Counted from the first letter of the stretch, positions 1-8,699 are shown. The stretch is DNA of 50,000 nt from Gallionellaceae bacterium (GCA_030834965.1 JAUQWW010000002.1:1-50000), one strand, 5' to 3'. Numbers and translations are program-made. Notes: a model not told the origin generated them from the sequence alone.

Positions 1-1
1 G

Positions 2-136
2 GCAGCTCCAGCTAAGAAGGCAGCTCCAGCTAAGAAGGCAGCTCCAGCTAAGAAGGCAGCTCCAGCTAAGAAGGCAGCTCCAGCTAAGAAGGCAGCTCCA
101 GCTAAGAAGGCAGCTCCAGCTAAGAAGGCAGCTCCA
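2..136 (+). repeat. 18-bp tandem repeat array inside a coding region
   Basis: The unit GCAGCTCCAGCTAAGAAG occurs seven times without a single base difference (2-127), followed by half a unit (128-136). The array continues beyond the left edge. Because the unit is a multiple of three, gain or loss of copies changes protein length without breaking the frame. Perfect identity at synonymous positions points to recent copy-number change by slippage or recombination. Confidence 0.95.
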
Positions 137-277
137 AAGAAACCAACTGCTGCAATAAGCAAGCCCGCTGTTCCTGCGGCGCCTGCTGCGGCTGCTCCTG
201 CTCCTTCCGCTCCGGCACCCGTGCGCCCAGCTACAACCTGGCCTTTTCCTACGCCAGGCATCAGCAAGCCGAACTGA
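2..277 (+). CDS. Histone H1-like / AlgP-like Lys-Ala-Pro repeat protein, C-terminal part
   Basis: The gene enters from the left edge, so only the last 91 codons are visible. It begins with seven exact copies of the hexapeptide AAPAKK, an eighth partial copy, then an Ala/Pro-rich stretch and a short tail ending in GISKPN before TGA at 275-277. Basic Ala/Pro/Lys repeats of this kind occur in bacterial histone H1-like and AlgP-like DNA-binding proteins, which bind DNA non-specifically and help organise the nucleoid. That role is inferred from composition only. The N-terminal domain, which would decide the family, is outside the window. The frame is certain because the repeat is coding in only one frame. 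Confidence 0.75.
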   Translation, partial: AAPAKKAAPAKKAAPAKKAAPAKKAAPAKKAAPAKKAAPAKKAAPKKPTAAISKPAVPAAPAAAAPAPSAPAPVRPATTWPFPTPGISKPN

Positions 278-298
278 GGGGACTAGAGGCTGTGGAGG

Positions 299-328
299 CA
301 GCCCCTCAGGTATTTTGAGCAGGGGCTG
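299..328 (+). terminator. Possible stem-loop after the histone-like gene
   Basis: CAGCCCCT (299-306) and AGGGGCTG (321-328) form an 8-bp stem around a 14-base loop, 22 bases after the stop codon. There is no T-run directly after it, so an intrinsic terminator is not proven. A second imperfect stem (GCGCACCAG at 357-365 with CTG-T-GTGCGC at 373-382) is followed shortly by CCTTTT and may complete termination. Confidence 0.4.
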
Positions 329-463
329 ACCGCAGCTTTGCGGGTTGTATTACTGGGCGCACCAGGTTATATCTGTGTGCGCTCCTTTTCGTTGCCTGCA
401 TCATGCAGGCGCGCCGGCCTTTGCACTCCTAGTATGAGTGCTTTCGTGACTCTTGTTACAAAG

Positions 464-1036
464 CTATAGCGGAAGTAACTCGATGCTATACAGCGTGATG
501 GGAGCGGCACTGTTTCTGTCGAAGACAATGCCCGCCTCGACTCCAGCGCGGGCGATATCCGTTGCGTTGTCGTAACGGGCATAGGCATGATGCAATGCCC
601 CGAGCGCGTACTCATGGCCGGATCCAATCGCCCAGAATTGGGTGTATTCAAATACTTCGCGCATTGAATAGATGCCGTAGATGCCGCTGGCATTGGCGAT
701 CAGCGCGGTGATCTGGCTCGATTCATAAGGATCCTCTTCGTCTTCTTTGGGATTGAGGAAGCATTCCTCTTTCAAGACCGGGTGCAGCTTGCGGAAAGTT
801 TCAAAAATCTCTCCCTTGCTGTTAAGCTGCAAATCCGGAGTTTTCGCCAACAGGTTGGCCAATACCAGATGATGCGCAGCGCTGCCGCACACGCCGATAT
901 GGCTATCGCCACAATGCAGTATCTTGTCATGCGAAGCATCGAGCGCGGCAGGTAAGCGGGTGTTGCCGAAGGTGGTCAGCGTGTCGGCCGCAATCGCGAC
1001 GACGCCATTCTTTCTTACTGCGACGATGGTAGTCAT
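464..1036 (-). CDS. Proteasome-type Ntn-hydrolase subunit (BPH-like)
   Basis: The 190-residue protein begins MTTIVAVRKNGVVAIAAD, so removal of Met would expose a catalytic N-terminal Thr, as in HslV and proteasome beta subunits. Asp18 and a Lys near residue 38 (in SHDKIL) match the conserved Asp17/Lys33 pair, and AIGSGHEYALGA matches the HslV AIGSG segment that carries the catalytic Ser. It is longer than typical HslV and carries an insertion before the Lys. No hslU or other unfoldase gene lies beside it. This fits the betaproteobacterial proteasome homologue (BPH) family better than HslV. The expected role is a self-compartmentalised threonine peptidase in the cytoplasm, with substrates unknown. 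It is transcribed away from pabB, with only 40 bp between the starts. Family level is fairly sure; the BPH label is from memory of the family. Confidence 0.8.
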   Translation of the reverse strand: MTTIVAVRKNGVVAIAADTLTTFGNTRLPAALDASHDKILHCGDSHIGVCGSAAHHLVLANLLAKTPDLQLNSKGEIFETFRKLHPVLKEECFLNPKEDEEDPYESSQITALIANASGIYGIYSMREVFEYTQFWAIGSGHEYALGALHHAYARYDNATDIARAGVEAGIVFDRNSAAPITLYSIELLPL

Positions 1037-1076
1037 ATTGAATCAGTCCTCAAGATATTGCTGAATTTTAACACCG

Positions 1077-2438
1077 ATGCTATATAGCGCCCCTCTTCCT
1101 TATGCCTCTGATGCAGCCGGCTACTTCACGGCCATCGCTGAATTGCCTTGGGCGGCATGGCTGGACAGCGGAGGAATGGGGCGTTATGACATTCTTTGCG
1201 CACAACCTGTGGCGACGCTGGTCACGTATGGCGACCGTACCGAAATCAGTGATGCGTCGGGGAAGCGGTCTTCGGCCGATGATCCGTTTGACCTGCTGCG
1301 CCGGCAATTGGGTGGACCTGTCGCGGCTATACCAGGCATTCCATTTGCCGGCGGGGCGCTGGGTTATTGGGGATATGACCTCGCGCGGCGCATCATAGAT
1401 TTGCCGGCAAGTGCGCATGATGCCGAGCATTTGCCGGACATGGCAATCGGCATCTATGACTGGGCCATTGTACTGGACCATCGGCAAGAAACTGCCCGGC
1501 TTGTATCACAGCAACGCCAGACGGATACGGCACAAGTGCTACCCAGAATTCTTGCGCGGTTGCAAATCAGTGAAGAGCTACCCCCGGACGCGTTCAATGT
1601 GCATGGCCGCATTCACTCCAACTTCACGAGTACCCAGTACCGGTCTGCGTTTGATGCCGTGCAACGCTATTTGCATGACGGCGATTGTTACCAGGTTAAC
1701 CTGGCTCAACGCTATGCAGCGAGCGCTTCAGGCGATGCGCTGCAGGCCTATCTCGAATTGCGCCGCCTGAGCCCGGCGCCTTATTCCGCTTACCTCAATC
1801 TGCCGCAAGCGCAGATTTTATCAGCCTCGCCGGAATGCTTTCTGCAGTTGCGTGCGGGCAAGGTGGAAACCCGGCCGATCAAAGGGACACGCCCGCGCAT
1901 GGCTGATGCTTTATCCGACATGCGGGTTGCACAGGAGTTGCAGCACAGCAGCAAAGATCGTGCAGAAAATTTGATGATCGTGGATCTGTTGCGCAACGAC
2001 CTGGGCAAGAGCTGCATTCCGGGATCGGTGCAAGCACCCAAATTGTTCGAGGTGGAAAGCTATGCTCAGGTTCACCACATGGTAAGCACCGTCAGCGGCC
2101 AGCTTGCACCGGGGCAGGACGCACTGTCGCTGCTGCGCAATTGTTTCCCCGGCGGCTCTATCACCGGTGCACCCAAACAACGTGCCATGCAAATCATCGA
2201 GCAGCTCGAGCCGCAGCGGCGGGGCGTGTATTGTGGCGCCATTGGCTATGTTGGCTACGATGGCAACATGGATAGCAATATTGCCATCCGCACCTTGGTG
2301 TATGCGGATGGTGAAATCCGTTTTTGGGCGGGCGGCGGCATCGTGGCCGATTCTGATGCGACGGCGGAATACCAGGAGACGCTGGATAAAGCGAGGGCGA
2401 TGCTGGAATTGTTGCGCCGATTTGGCGGAAACGAATAA
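1077..2438 (+). CDS. pabB: Aminodeoxychorismate synthase component I
   Basis: The 453-residue protein belongs to the chorismate-utilising enzyme family. It converts chorismate plus ammonia (from a PabA glutaminase) to 4-amino-4-deoxychorismate for folate synthesis. The N-terminal TrpE-like domain is followed by the catalytic half with the PIKGT motif at 267-271. Lys269 is the residue that marks PabB; anthranilate synthase TrpE has Ala at this place. Other family blocks are DRAENLMIVDLLRNDLG, CFPGGSITGAPK and the final YQETLDKA. It has no fused PabC lyase domain, so pabC must lie elsewhere. It starts at ATG 1077 and shares a 40-bp divergent promoter gap with the proteasome-like gene. It converges on spoT, with 74 bp between the stops and no strong terminator seen. 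Confidence 0.93.
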   Translation: MLYSAPLPYASDAAGYFTAIAELPWAAWLDSGGMGRYDILCAQPVATLVTYGDRTEISDASGKRSSADDPFDLLRRQLGGPVAAIPGIPFAGGALGYWGYDLARRIIDLPASAHDAEHLPDMAIGIYDWAIVLDHRQETARLVSQQRQTDTAQVLPRILARLQISEELPPDAFNVHGRIHSNFTSTQYRSAFDAVQRYLHDGDCYQVNLAQRYAASASGDALQAYLELRRLSPAPYSAYLNLPQAQILSASPECFLQLRAGKVETRPIKGTRPRMADALSDMRVAQELQHSSKDRAENLMIVDLLRNDLGKSCIPGSVQAPKLFEVESYAQVHHMVSTVSGQLAPGQDALSLLRNCFPGGSITGAPKQRAMQIIEQLEPQRRGVYCGAIGYVGYDGNMDSNIAIRTLVYADGEIRFWAGGGIVADSDATAEYQETLDKARAMLELLRRFGGNE

Positions 2439-2512
2439 TTCCGAAGGTTGCGTTGCATGCCGCACAGAATGTGGGAGTGTTGCTGTTCGATCTGGCGTGA
2501 TCGTGTAGCTGG

Positions 2513-4630
2513 TCAGGCAGGCACGCTTTTCACCCGGGTAATGCGCACCACTTCGGGTATCTTGCGCAGGCTGCGCATTACATTGGCAAGATGCATGCGG
2601 TTGTTGACCTGCAGGGTGAAATACAGTGTGGTGTAATCCCCCTCGTTGGTGAAGTGCACGTTCTCGATGTTCGATTCGGATTCGGCAATTGCGGCTGCTG
2701 CCTTGGCGAGTACGCCGCGCTGGTTGGCGACAATGAGCTTAATGTTTACATCGAATGGTTTGTTGATATGCCTGTCCCATGTAACGTCCAGCCATTCGCC
2801 CGTGCTGCCGCGCCCTTTGCGCAGCATGGGGCAATCATGGGTGTGTACGATGAGTCCCTGTCCGTGCTTGATCACGCCGATGATGGGGTCTCCCGGAATG
2901 GGGCGGCAGCATTTGGCAAACTGAACCGCCAACCCTTCCGTGCCCTGAATGGTAATGACTCCGCTGGAAGGAAGCTCGTGCGTGCCGCTTTCGCTCATTC
3001 GCGCAAGCTGGCGCGCAATGACCATGTTGAGGCGGCGCCCCAGGCCGATATCGGCCAGGATTTCCTCGCGTGATTTTGCGGTCGTATCCTTGACTAGTTT
3101 TTCCCATTGGGATTCGTCAATATCCTGAGGCTTCACGCCGAGCGAGGCGAACGCCTGGTTGAGCAGGCGCTCGCCCAAACGGGTAGATTCGTCAAAATGC
3201 ATGGTTTTGAGAACGTGCCTGATCTGGCTGCGCGCTTTGCTGGTTATCACATAACTCAGCCAGGCTGGGTTCGGTTTGGCATGCGCAGCAGTAATGATTT
3301 CAACACGGTCACCATTTCTCAGCTCGGTACGCAGTGGTACCAGCTCGAAATTTACCTTGGCGGCTACGCAACGATTGCCAATATCAGTATGCACGCTGTA
3401 GGCGAAATCTACCGCGGTTGCGCCACGCGGAAGTGCGAGGATTTTCCCCTTGGGCGTGAAGACGTAGACTTCATCCGGGAACAGGTCCACCTTCAGGTGC
3501 TCCAGGAATTCGACCGAACTGCCGCTCTGGCTCAGGCTTTCCAGCAGACTCTGCAGCCATTGATGAGTCTTCTTTTGCAGATCATTGATCGGTGTTTCGG
3601 TATTTTTGTACAACCAGTGCGAAGCGACACCGGCCTCTGCGATCCTGTGCATCTCCGTGGTGCGGATCTGCACCTCGATGGGGGTGCCATATGGGCCGAA
3701 CAACGTAGTGTGCAGTGACTGGTAGCCGTTTCCCTTGGGTATGGCGATGTAATCCTTGAACTTGCCCGGAATCGGCTTGTACAGACCATGCAGCACCCCC
3801 AGCGCCAGATAACATGAAGGAATATCTTCTACCAGAATACGGAATCCATAGATATCCAGCACTTCCGAGAAGGCGAGTGATTTCGCCTGCATCTTCTTGT
3901 AGATGCCATACAGATGTTTCTCGCGCCCCTGAACCTGGGCGATCACATGATTTTCTTTCAACCGCTGGGTGATGGCCTCCAGAATCTTGCCTACAACCTC
4001 GCGGCGATTGCCACGCGCAACTTTCAGCGCCTTGGACAGGACTGCGTAGCGGTTTGGGTGCAAATGCCTGAAGCTCAGCTCTTCCAGTTCCTGATAAATG
4101 GCATTGAGCCCCAGGCGGTTGGCGATGGGCGCGTAGATTTCCATGGTCTCGCGCGAGATGCGCTCGCATTTTTCACGTGACATGGATTCCAGCGTGCGCA
4201 TGTTGTGCAACCGGTCCGCCAGTTTGATCAGGATGACCCGCACGTCGCGCGCCATTGCCAGCAGCATCTTGCGGAAATTCTCCGCTTGCGCATCTTCGCT
4301 GGTTTCAAATTCGATCTTGTCCAGCTTGCTCAAGCCATCGACCAGTTCGGCCACTGACTTGCCAAACTTTTTGGCTACTTCCTCATTGCTGATATGGGTG
4401 TCTTCCACCACGTCGTGCAACAGTGCCGCCATGATGGCTTGTGCATCGAGGTGCAGCGGGGTGAGGATGCGTGCGACGGCGATCGGGTGCGAGATATAGG
4501 GATCGCCGGATTTGCGGAGCTGACCTTTGTGTGCGTTGCCGCTAAATTCGAGAGCTTGCCGGATGTGTTCGACATCCTTGGGCTTCAGGTAGGTGGAAAC
4601 CTCCTGCAGGAGCGTTTCGGCATCGGCCAT
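2513..4630 (-). CDS. spoT: Bifunctional (p)ppGpp synthetase/hydrolase
   Basis: The 705-residue RelA/SpoT homologue makes and degrades the alarmone (p)ppGpp in the stringent response. The N-terminal HD hydrolase domain has intact HDVVEDT and ADRLHNMRT motifs, so the hydrolase should work. The synthetase domain shows YGFRI and GYQSLHTT followed by EVQIRT. Then come a TGS domain (VYVFTPKGKILALPRGATAV) and a C-terminal ACT domain starting near FDVNIKL. An active hydrolase and the position after rpoZ argue for SpoT/Rel rather than monofunctional RelA. It is the last gene of the leftward yicC-gmk-rpoZ-spoT operon. A 10-bp hairpin lies in the 57-bp gap after rpoZ. Confidence 0.95.
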   Translation of the reverse strand: MADAETLLQEVSTYLKPKDVEHIRQALEFSGNAHKGQLRKSGDPYISHPIAVARILTPLHLDAQAIMAALLHDVVEDTHISNEEVAKKFGKSVAELVDGLSKLDKIEFETSEDAQAENFRKMLLAMARDVRVILIKLADRLHNMRTLESMSREKCERISRETMEIYAPIANRLGLNAIYQELEELSFRHLHPNRYAVLSKALKVARGNRREVVGKILEAITQRLKENHVIAQVQGREKHLYGIYKKMQAKSLAFSEVLDIYGFRILVEDIPSCYLALGVLHGLYKPIPGKFKDYIAIPKGNGYQSLHTTLFGPYGTPIEVQIRTTEMHRIAEAGVASHWLYKNTETPINDLQKKTHQWLQSLLESLSQSGSSVEFLEHLKVDLFPDEVYVFTPKGKILALPRGATAVDFAYSVHTDIGNRCVAAKVNFELVPLRTELRNGDRVEIITAAHAKPNPAWLSYVITSKARSQIRHVLKTMHFDESTRLGERLLNQAFASLGVKPQDIDESQWEKLVKDTTAKSREEILADIGLGRRLNMVIARQLARMSESGTHELPSSGVITIQGTEGLAVQFAKCCRPIPGDPIIGVIKHGQGLIVHTHDCPMLRKGRGSTGEWLDVTWDRHINKPFDVNIKLIVANQRGVLAKAAAAIAESESNIENVHFTNEGDYTTLYFTLQVNNRMHLANVMRSLRKIPEVVRITRVKSVPA

Positions 4631-4652
4631 GAGTCATGTTCGGCAGTTGAAG

Positions 4653-4679
4653 TGTTCCCGGCCACGCGTGCCGGGAACA
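4653..4679 (-). other. Intra-operon hairpin between rpoZ and spoT
   Basis: TGTTCCCGGC (4653-4662) and GCCGGGAACA (4670-4679) form a perfect 10-bp stem with a 7-base loop. No U-run follows on the coding (minus) strand, so it is not a standard terminator. It could attenuate or protect the spoT part of the transcript. Confidence 0.7.
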
Positions 4680-4687
4680 GCGGTAGC

Positions 4688-4894
4688 TCAAGCCTGTCCG
4701 CGGTTGAGGATTTCCAGGCCGACCTTGCCTTCGCTGATTTCGCGCAGGGCGACGACGGTAGGTTTGTCCTTGCTTTCTTCCACAAGGTAGCTGGCGCCGT
4801 TAGCCAGTTGGCGTGCGCGGTAGGCGGCGGCCAGGGTCAGTTCGAAGCGGTTGGGAATGCGTTCCAGACAATCGTCTATCGTGATGCGAGCCAT
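4688..4894 (-). CDS. rpoZ: RNA polymerase omega subunit
   Basis: The 68-residue protein starts [19 protein letters not shown] and contains [10 protein letters not shown], the conserved omega core that helps the beta-prime subunit fold and assemble. Its length is slightly below the 91 residues of E. coli omega but normal for betaproteobacteria. It sits between gmk (12-bp gap) and spoT, the conserved gmk-rpoZ-spoT order. Omega also forms part of the ppGpp site on RNA polymerase, so its pairing with spoT is functionally sensible. Confidence 0.95.
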   Translation of the reverse strand: MARITIDDCLERIPNRFELTLAAAYRARQLANGASYLVEESKDKPTVVALREISEGKVGLEILNRGQA

Positions 4895-4906
4895 GTGTAA
4901 CCTCTT

Positions 4907-5518
4907 TCAGTTTTGCAATTGGTTGATTAAAGCCTGCTGGCGTGCGAGTTGCCTGTCGCGGCGGAGTCCTGCGGCAACGACGACGGCATTAAGCTGCTGT
5001 AAAGCCTCGTCCAGCTTGTCGTTGATAATAACATAGTCGAACTCCGTAACATGCGCGACATCTTCCTTGGCAGAGCTGATGCGCCGGGCGATCACCTCTG
5101 CGCTGTCCTGGGCGCGTCCTTTTAATCGTGTTTCCAGCGCTTGCAGCGAGGGGGGCAAGATGAAGATGCCGATGCAATCGGGGAATTTGCTGCGCACTTG
5201 CGCCGCGCCCTGCCAGTCTATCTCCAGCAGGATGTCGCGTCCGCTGGCGATTTCCGACGCGATCCAGGATTGAGAAGTTCCGTACAGATTGCCATACACC
5301 TCGGCGCTTTCCAGAAAGTCGCCATGCTCGGCCATCGCCAGGAAAGTCTCGCGGCTGACGAAATGATAATCCTTGCCATTGGTTTCACCCGGGCGCGGTG
5401 CACGCGAGGTGTAGGAAATGGACAGGTCAATTTCCCCGTTGTTGGCTAGCAGTGCAGTCACCAAGCTGGTTTTGCCGGCACCCGAAGGTGCGCTGACAAT
5501 GAAAAGATTTCCTTTCAT
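4907..5518 (-). CDS. gmk: Guanylate kinase
   Basis: The 203-residue cytoplasmic enzyme phosphorylates GMP to GDP with ATP. It shows the P-loop APSGAGKTS near the N-terminus, the GMP-binding segment SYTSRAPRPGE, GKDYHFVS, and the family block LLEIDWQGAAQV. Length equals the family norm (about 205). It follows yicC by 10 bp and precedes rpoZ by 12 bp in one leftward operon. It supplies the guanine nucleotide pool from which SpoT, in the same operon, makes ppGpp. Confidence 0.96.
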   Translation of the reverse strand: MKGNLFIVSAPSGAGKTSLVTALLANNGEIDLSISYTSRAPRPGETNGKDYHFVSRETFLAMAEHGDFLESAEVYGNLYGTSQSWIASEIASGRDILLEIDWQGAAQVRSKFPDCIGIFILPPSLQALETRLKGRAQDSAEVIARRISSAKEDVAHVTEFDYVIINDKLDEALQQLNAVVVAAGLRRDRQLARQQALINQLQN

Positions 5519-5528
5519 GCGAAGTCTC

Positions 5529-6395
5529 CTACTCTATATTCTGAATTTGTTCGCGCATTTGCTCGATCAGCAGTTTCATGTCCATTGCGGCGCGCGATAC
5601 TTCGGCATCCACTGATTTCGACCCCAGCGTATTGGCTTCGCGGTGCAATTCCTGCATCAGAAAATCCAGGCGCTTACCCACCGTGCCACCCTGTGCCAGC
5701 ACGCGCCGCATCTCAGTCAGGTGAGTCTGCAGGCGCGACAATTCCTCGTCTACGTCGATCTTGCTGGCGAACAGGGTGATTTCCTGGTGCAAGCGCTCAT
5801 CATCGCCATTTTGCATGGCGGCTTGCAGGCGGGAAGCCAGTTTTTCCTCATACGCGGCAATCGCGGACGGGATACGCGGTGCGACAGTAGCGCACTGTAC
5901 CTCGATCTGCGCCACGCGTTGCAGCAGGAACTCTTGCAGCTTCTCGCCTTCACGCATGCGCGCCGCGGCAAATTCACCTAATGCCTGGTTCAGCAAGTCC
6001 AATATGGTGCTGCGCAAGGTATCGGCGGACAGCGGGGGGCTATGCAGCATGCCGTTCCAGCGCAGTACGTCGGCTACGTTCAATTCCCGTGCTTCAGGCA
6101 ATACGGCACGCACCTCGTCGCTCCATTGCGCCAGTTGCCGCAGCAGCGTATGGTTGAGTTGCGCCGGGTTTTGTTCGGAAGAGCGCGCAGTAAAGCCGAT
6201 GCGGCATTCCACCTTGCCGCGCGTCAGCTGCGCGGCAATGGTTTCGCGCAATACGGGCTCAAGCGCGCGCAGTTCGTCCGGCATGCGCAACTGGAGGTCT
6301 AGATAGCGGTGATTAACCGCGCGCAGTTCCAGCGAAAATGAACCTGCATCGAGTTCTGCGGCTGCCACGGCAAAGCCGGTCATGCTGAAAATCAT
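5529..6395 (-). CDS. yicC: YicC-family endoribonuclease
   Basis: The start is placed at ATG 6395, giving 288 residues beginning MIFSMTGFAVAAAE. E. coli YicC (287 residues) begins almost identically, and GGAG stands just upstream on the coding strand. A longer reading from 6536 adds 47 residues with no family similarity. YicC proteins have a YicC-like N-terminal domain and a DUF1732 C-terminal domain (here around KRLDFLMQELHREANTLGSK). They have been described as endoribonucleases acting on small RNAs and mRNA. It is the first gene of the gmk-rpoZ-spoT operon and diverges from the PP2C phosphatase across 91 bp. Confidence 0.92.
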   Translation of the reverse strand: MIFSMTGFAVAAAELDAGSFSLELRAVNHRYLDLQLRMPDELRALEPVLRETIAAQLTRGKVECRIGFTARSSEQNPAQLNHTLLRQLAQWSDEVRAVLPEARELNVADVLRWNGMLHSPPLSADTLRSTILDLLNQALGEFAAARMREGEKLQEFLLQRVAQIEVQCATVAPRIPSAIAAYEEKLASRLQAAMQNGDDERLHQEITLFASKIDVDEELSRLQTHLTEMRRVLAQGGTVGKRLDFLMQELHREANTLGSKSVDAEVSRAAMDMKLLIEQMREQIQNIE

Positions 6396-6486
6396 TGCGC
6401 TCTCCGGAAGGGCTGGACTGCCAGAAAAACTGGGCTGCCAGAAAAAATTGGGCCGAACGACGCACATTATATTACGATTGCATCTT

Positions 6487-7281
6487 ATGAAATTCGCTAT
6501 ATACCAATCCAGCCGTATCGGTGGACGCAAATACAACCAGGATCGAGTAGCCTATGCATACAGTGACCGGGCCTTGTTGCTGGTGCTGGCCGATGGCATG
6601 GGTGGGCACATGCATGGCGAGGTTGCGGCGCAGCTGGCGGTAAAGGCATTCGTGGATGCATTCGAGCAGGCCGCCTTGCCACGCGTGCCTGAACCGGATG
6701 CATTCTTGCGTGAGATCATGCAGCGCGCCCACATGGACATCATCCACCACGCGCGCGAGCAGATGCTTCCAGGCAATCCTGGCACGACCTGTGTCGTGGC
6801 ACTGGTGCAGGATGGACAGGTTCACTGGGCGCATGCAGGGGATTCGCGCCTGTATCTTCTGCGCGGCCGCGAGGTGGTGGCGAGGACGCGCGATCATTCG
6901 GTGGTGCAGCAGTGGGCCGACTGGGGTGTCATCAAGCCGGAAGAAATGAGAACGCATCCGGACCGGAACAGAATAACCAATTGCCTCGGCGGCGTGGAGG
7001 ATATGTTTTACGTTGAGTCCGGTCCCGCTGCGCCATTGCAGTCGGGCGATGTGCTGCTGCTGTGCAGTGATGGCCTGTGGGGGCCGCTGAATGACGCAGA
7101 GATCGCGGCAGAATTGCTTGATACCCCCTTGCCGGAAACACTGGAACAATTGATTAGTAAGGCAATAGGCCGGGAAGGTCCGCGCGCAGACAATTCGACA
7201 GCAGTGGTTGCACGCTGGGGTGATGCCGAAAATGAGCACTCCGCACCAGCACCTGTATCCGAGGTGCTTGACTGCAACTAG
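6487..7281 (+). CDS. PP2C-family serine/threonine phosphatase
   Basis: From ATG 6487 the protein has 264 residues and begins MKFAIYQSSRIGGRKYNQDR. The upstream extension of the reading frame overlaps yicC and is not family-like. Metal-binding PPM motifs are complete: NQDRVAYA, ADGMGGH, AHAGDSRLYLL, RDHSVV, LLLCSDGLWG and ADNSTAVV. It is a soluble phosphatase with no membrane segment. Bacterial relatives (Stp/PrpC) oppose Hanks-type kinases or act in type VI secretion control, but neither a kinase nor T6SS genes are in the window, so its substrate is open. It lies 54 bp before rph. Confidence 0.9.
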   Translation: MKFAIYQSSRIGGRKYNQDRVAYAYSDRALLLVLADGMGGHMHGEVAAQLAVKAFVDAFEQAALPRVPEPDAFLREIMQRAHMDIIHHAREQMLPGNPGTTCVVALVQDGQVHWAHAGDSRLYLLRGREVVARTRDHSVVQQWADWGVIKPEEMRTHPDRNRITNCLGGVEDMFYVESGPAAPLQSGDVLLLCSDGLWGPLNDAEIAAELLDTPLPETLEQLISKAIGREGPRADNSTAVVARWGDAENEHSAPAPVSEVLDCN

Positions 7282-7293
7282 CCCTGTTGCGGC

Positions 7294-7311
7294 GTGCGCT
7301 ATAATGCGCAC
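7294..7311 (+). promoter_or_regulatory. Consensus -10 box inside a palindrome, rph promoter
   Basis: A perfect TATAAT (7300-7305) is flanked by GTGCGC and GCGCAC, an exact 6-bp inverted repeat. It lies 30 bp before the rph start. No good -35 box is found at normal spacing, so either the palindrome binds an activator or repressor, or the promoter relies on the -10 alone. Confidence 0.55.
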
Positions 7312-7335
7312 CTTCCATTTTTCAGAGATTGTCCC

Positions 7336-8070
7336 ATGCGTTTCAGCCCTTCCATACGTCCCAGCCAGCGCGAGCCCAATCAGCTGCGCGCTATCCACAT
7401 CACGCGTCATTACACCAAGCATGCCGAAGGTTCGGTGCTGATCGAATGCGGTGACACCAAGATCATTTGCACCGCCAGCGTGGAAGAGCGCGTGCCGTCG
7501 CACAAGAAAGGTTCGGGCGAGGGATGGGTCACCGCGGAATACGGCATGCTGCCACGCTCTACCGGCGAACGCATGCAGCGCGAGGCGGCCAAGGGCAAGC
7601 AGTCCGGGCGCACCCAGGAAATACAGCGCCTGATCGGGCGCAGCCTGCGCACCGTGGTCGATCTGAAGAAACTCGGAGAGCGCACCATACAGGTGGACTG
7701 CGACGTGATCCAGGCGGACGGCGGCACGCGCACCGCCAGCATCACCGGCGCCTTTGTTGCCCTGCACGATGCAGTGAGCGGTTTGATCAAAAAGGGGCTG
7801 ATTACGGAAAGCCCACTGCGGGACCATGTGGCGGCGATTTCAGTGGGCGTCTATCAGGACGTGCCGGTGCTTGATCTCGATTATGCCGAGGACTTCGATT
7901 GCGATACCGACATGAACGTGGTCATGACCGGCGCCGGGCATTTCGTCGAAGTGCAGGGCACCGCTGAAGGCAATGCCTTCAGCCGCGCAGAAATGGATGC
8001 ACTGCTCGATCTGGCGCAGTCAGGCATTGCGCAACTGGTCGAGATGCAACGCGCCGTACTGGCAGAATGA
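7336..8070 (+). CDS. rph: Ribonuclease PH
   Basis: The 244-residue phosphorolytic 3'-5' exoribonuclease trims the 3' end of tRNA precursors using phosphate. The start at ATG 7336 ([18 protein letters not shown]) matches the family; the frame is open 14 codons further upstream but those lie in the promoter. Typical blocks are [46 protein letters not shown] and the closing [13 protein letters not shown]. The stop overlaps the rdgB start (ATGA), a classic rph-rdgB pair. Confidence 0.96.
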   Translation: MRFSPSIRPSQREPNQLRAIHITRHYTKHAEGSVLIECGDTKIICTASVEERVPSHKKGSGEGWVTAEYGMLPRSTGERMQREAAKGKQSGRTQEIQRLIGRSLRTVVDLKKLGERTIQVDCDVIQADGGTRTASITGAFVALHDAVSGLIKKGLITESPLRDHVAAISVGVYQDVPVLDLDYAEDFDCDTDMNVVMTGAGHFVEVQGTAEGNAFSRAEMDALLDLAQSGIAQLVEMQRAVLAE

Positions 8071-8663
8071 TTCAATTGGAAAAGCTGGTCATCGCCTCCA
8101 ACAACCCCGGCAAGCTTGCTGAATTTCAATTGCTGTTGCAGCCGCTTGGCATCGAGGTGGTGACGCAGGCACAACTTGGCATCAAGGAAGCCGAAGAGCC
8201 GCACCTTACATTCATTGAAAATGCATTGGCCAAAGCGCGGCATGTCAGCCTCGAAAGCGGATTGCCCGCGCTGGCGGACGATTCCGGTATTTGTGTGGAT
8301 GCGCTGAACGGCGCGCCCGGCGTGTTTTCCGCGCGCTATGCAGGCTTCCCGCTTTCGGATGAGCGCAACAACAGAGCTTTGCTTGAAGCCATGAAAACGC
8401 ACAGCAATCGTTCTGCGCATTATTACTGCGTGTTGGTGCTGATGCGTTCGGCGGGTGATGCGCAACCCGTCATCGCGGAAGGTGAATGGCACGGCGAAAT
8501 TGCACGCGAACAGCGTGGAGAAGGCGGTTTTGGCTATGACCCGTTGTTCTGGTTGCGGGAACTTGGAAAGATGAGCGCAGAACTGACACGCGAAGAGAAG
8601 CACGCCATCAGCCATCGCGGCAAGGCGATGAAAGTGCTGCTGGAGAAGTTGAAAGCTCATTAG
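8067..8663 (+). CDS. rdgB: dITP/XTP pyrophosphatase (HAM1/RdgB)
   Basis: The 198-residue enzyme hydrolyses non-canonical purine triphosphates (dITP, ITP, XTP) to monophosphates and keeps them out of DNA and RNA. Family motifs are [11 protein letters not shown] near the N-terminus, [32 protein letters not shown] and AISHRGKAM. The ATG overlaps the rph stop by four bases, so translation is probably coupled. Length is that of E. coli RdgB (197). Confidence 0.96.
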   Translation: MIQLEKLVIASNNPGKLAEFQLLLQPLGIEVVTQAQLGIKEAEEPHLTFIENALAKARHVSLESGLPALADDSGICVDALNGAPGVFSARYAGFPLSDERNNRALLEAMKTHSNRSAHYYCVLVLMRSAGDAQPVIAEGEWHGEIAREQRGEGGFGYDPLFWLRELGKMSAELTREEKHAISHRGKAMKVLLEKLKAH

Positions 8664-8699
8664 AGGCGCAGTGACTTATTGTGTGTGCGGGGGCACGCC

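Noticed and set aside
2-136. CRISPR array
   Set aside because: Repeats are 18 bp and directly adjacent with no spacers, and they encode a protein repeat.
6472-7827. 451-codon open frame on the minus strand
   Set aside because: Covers the PP2C gene and rph, both of which have complete family motifs on the plus strand.
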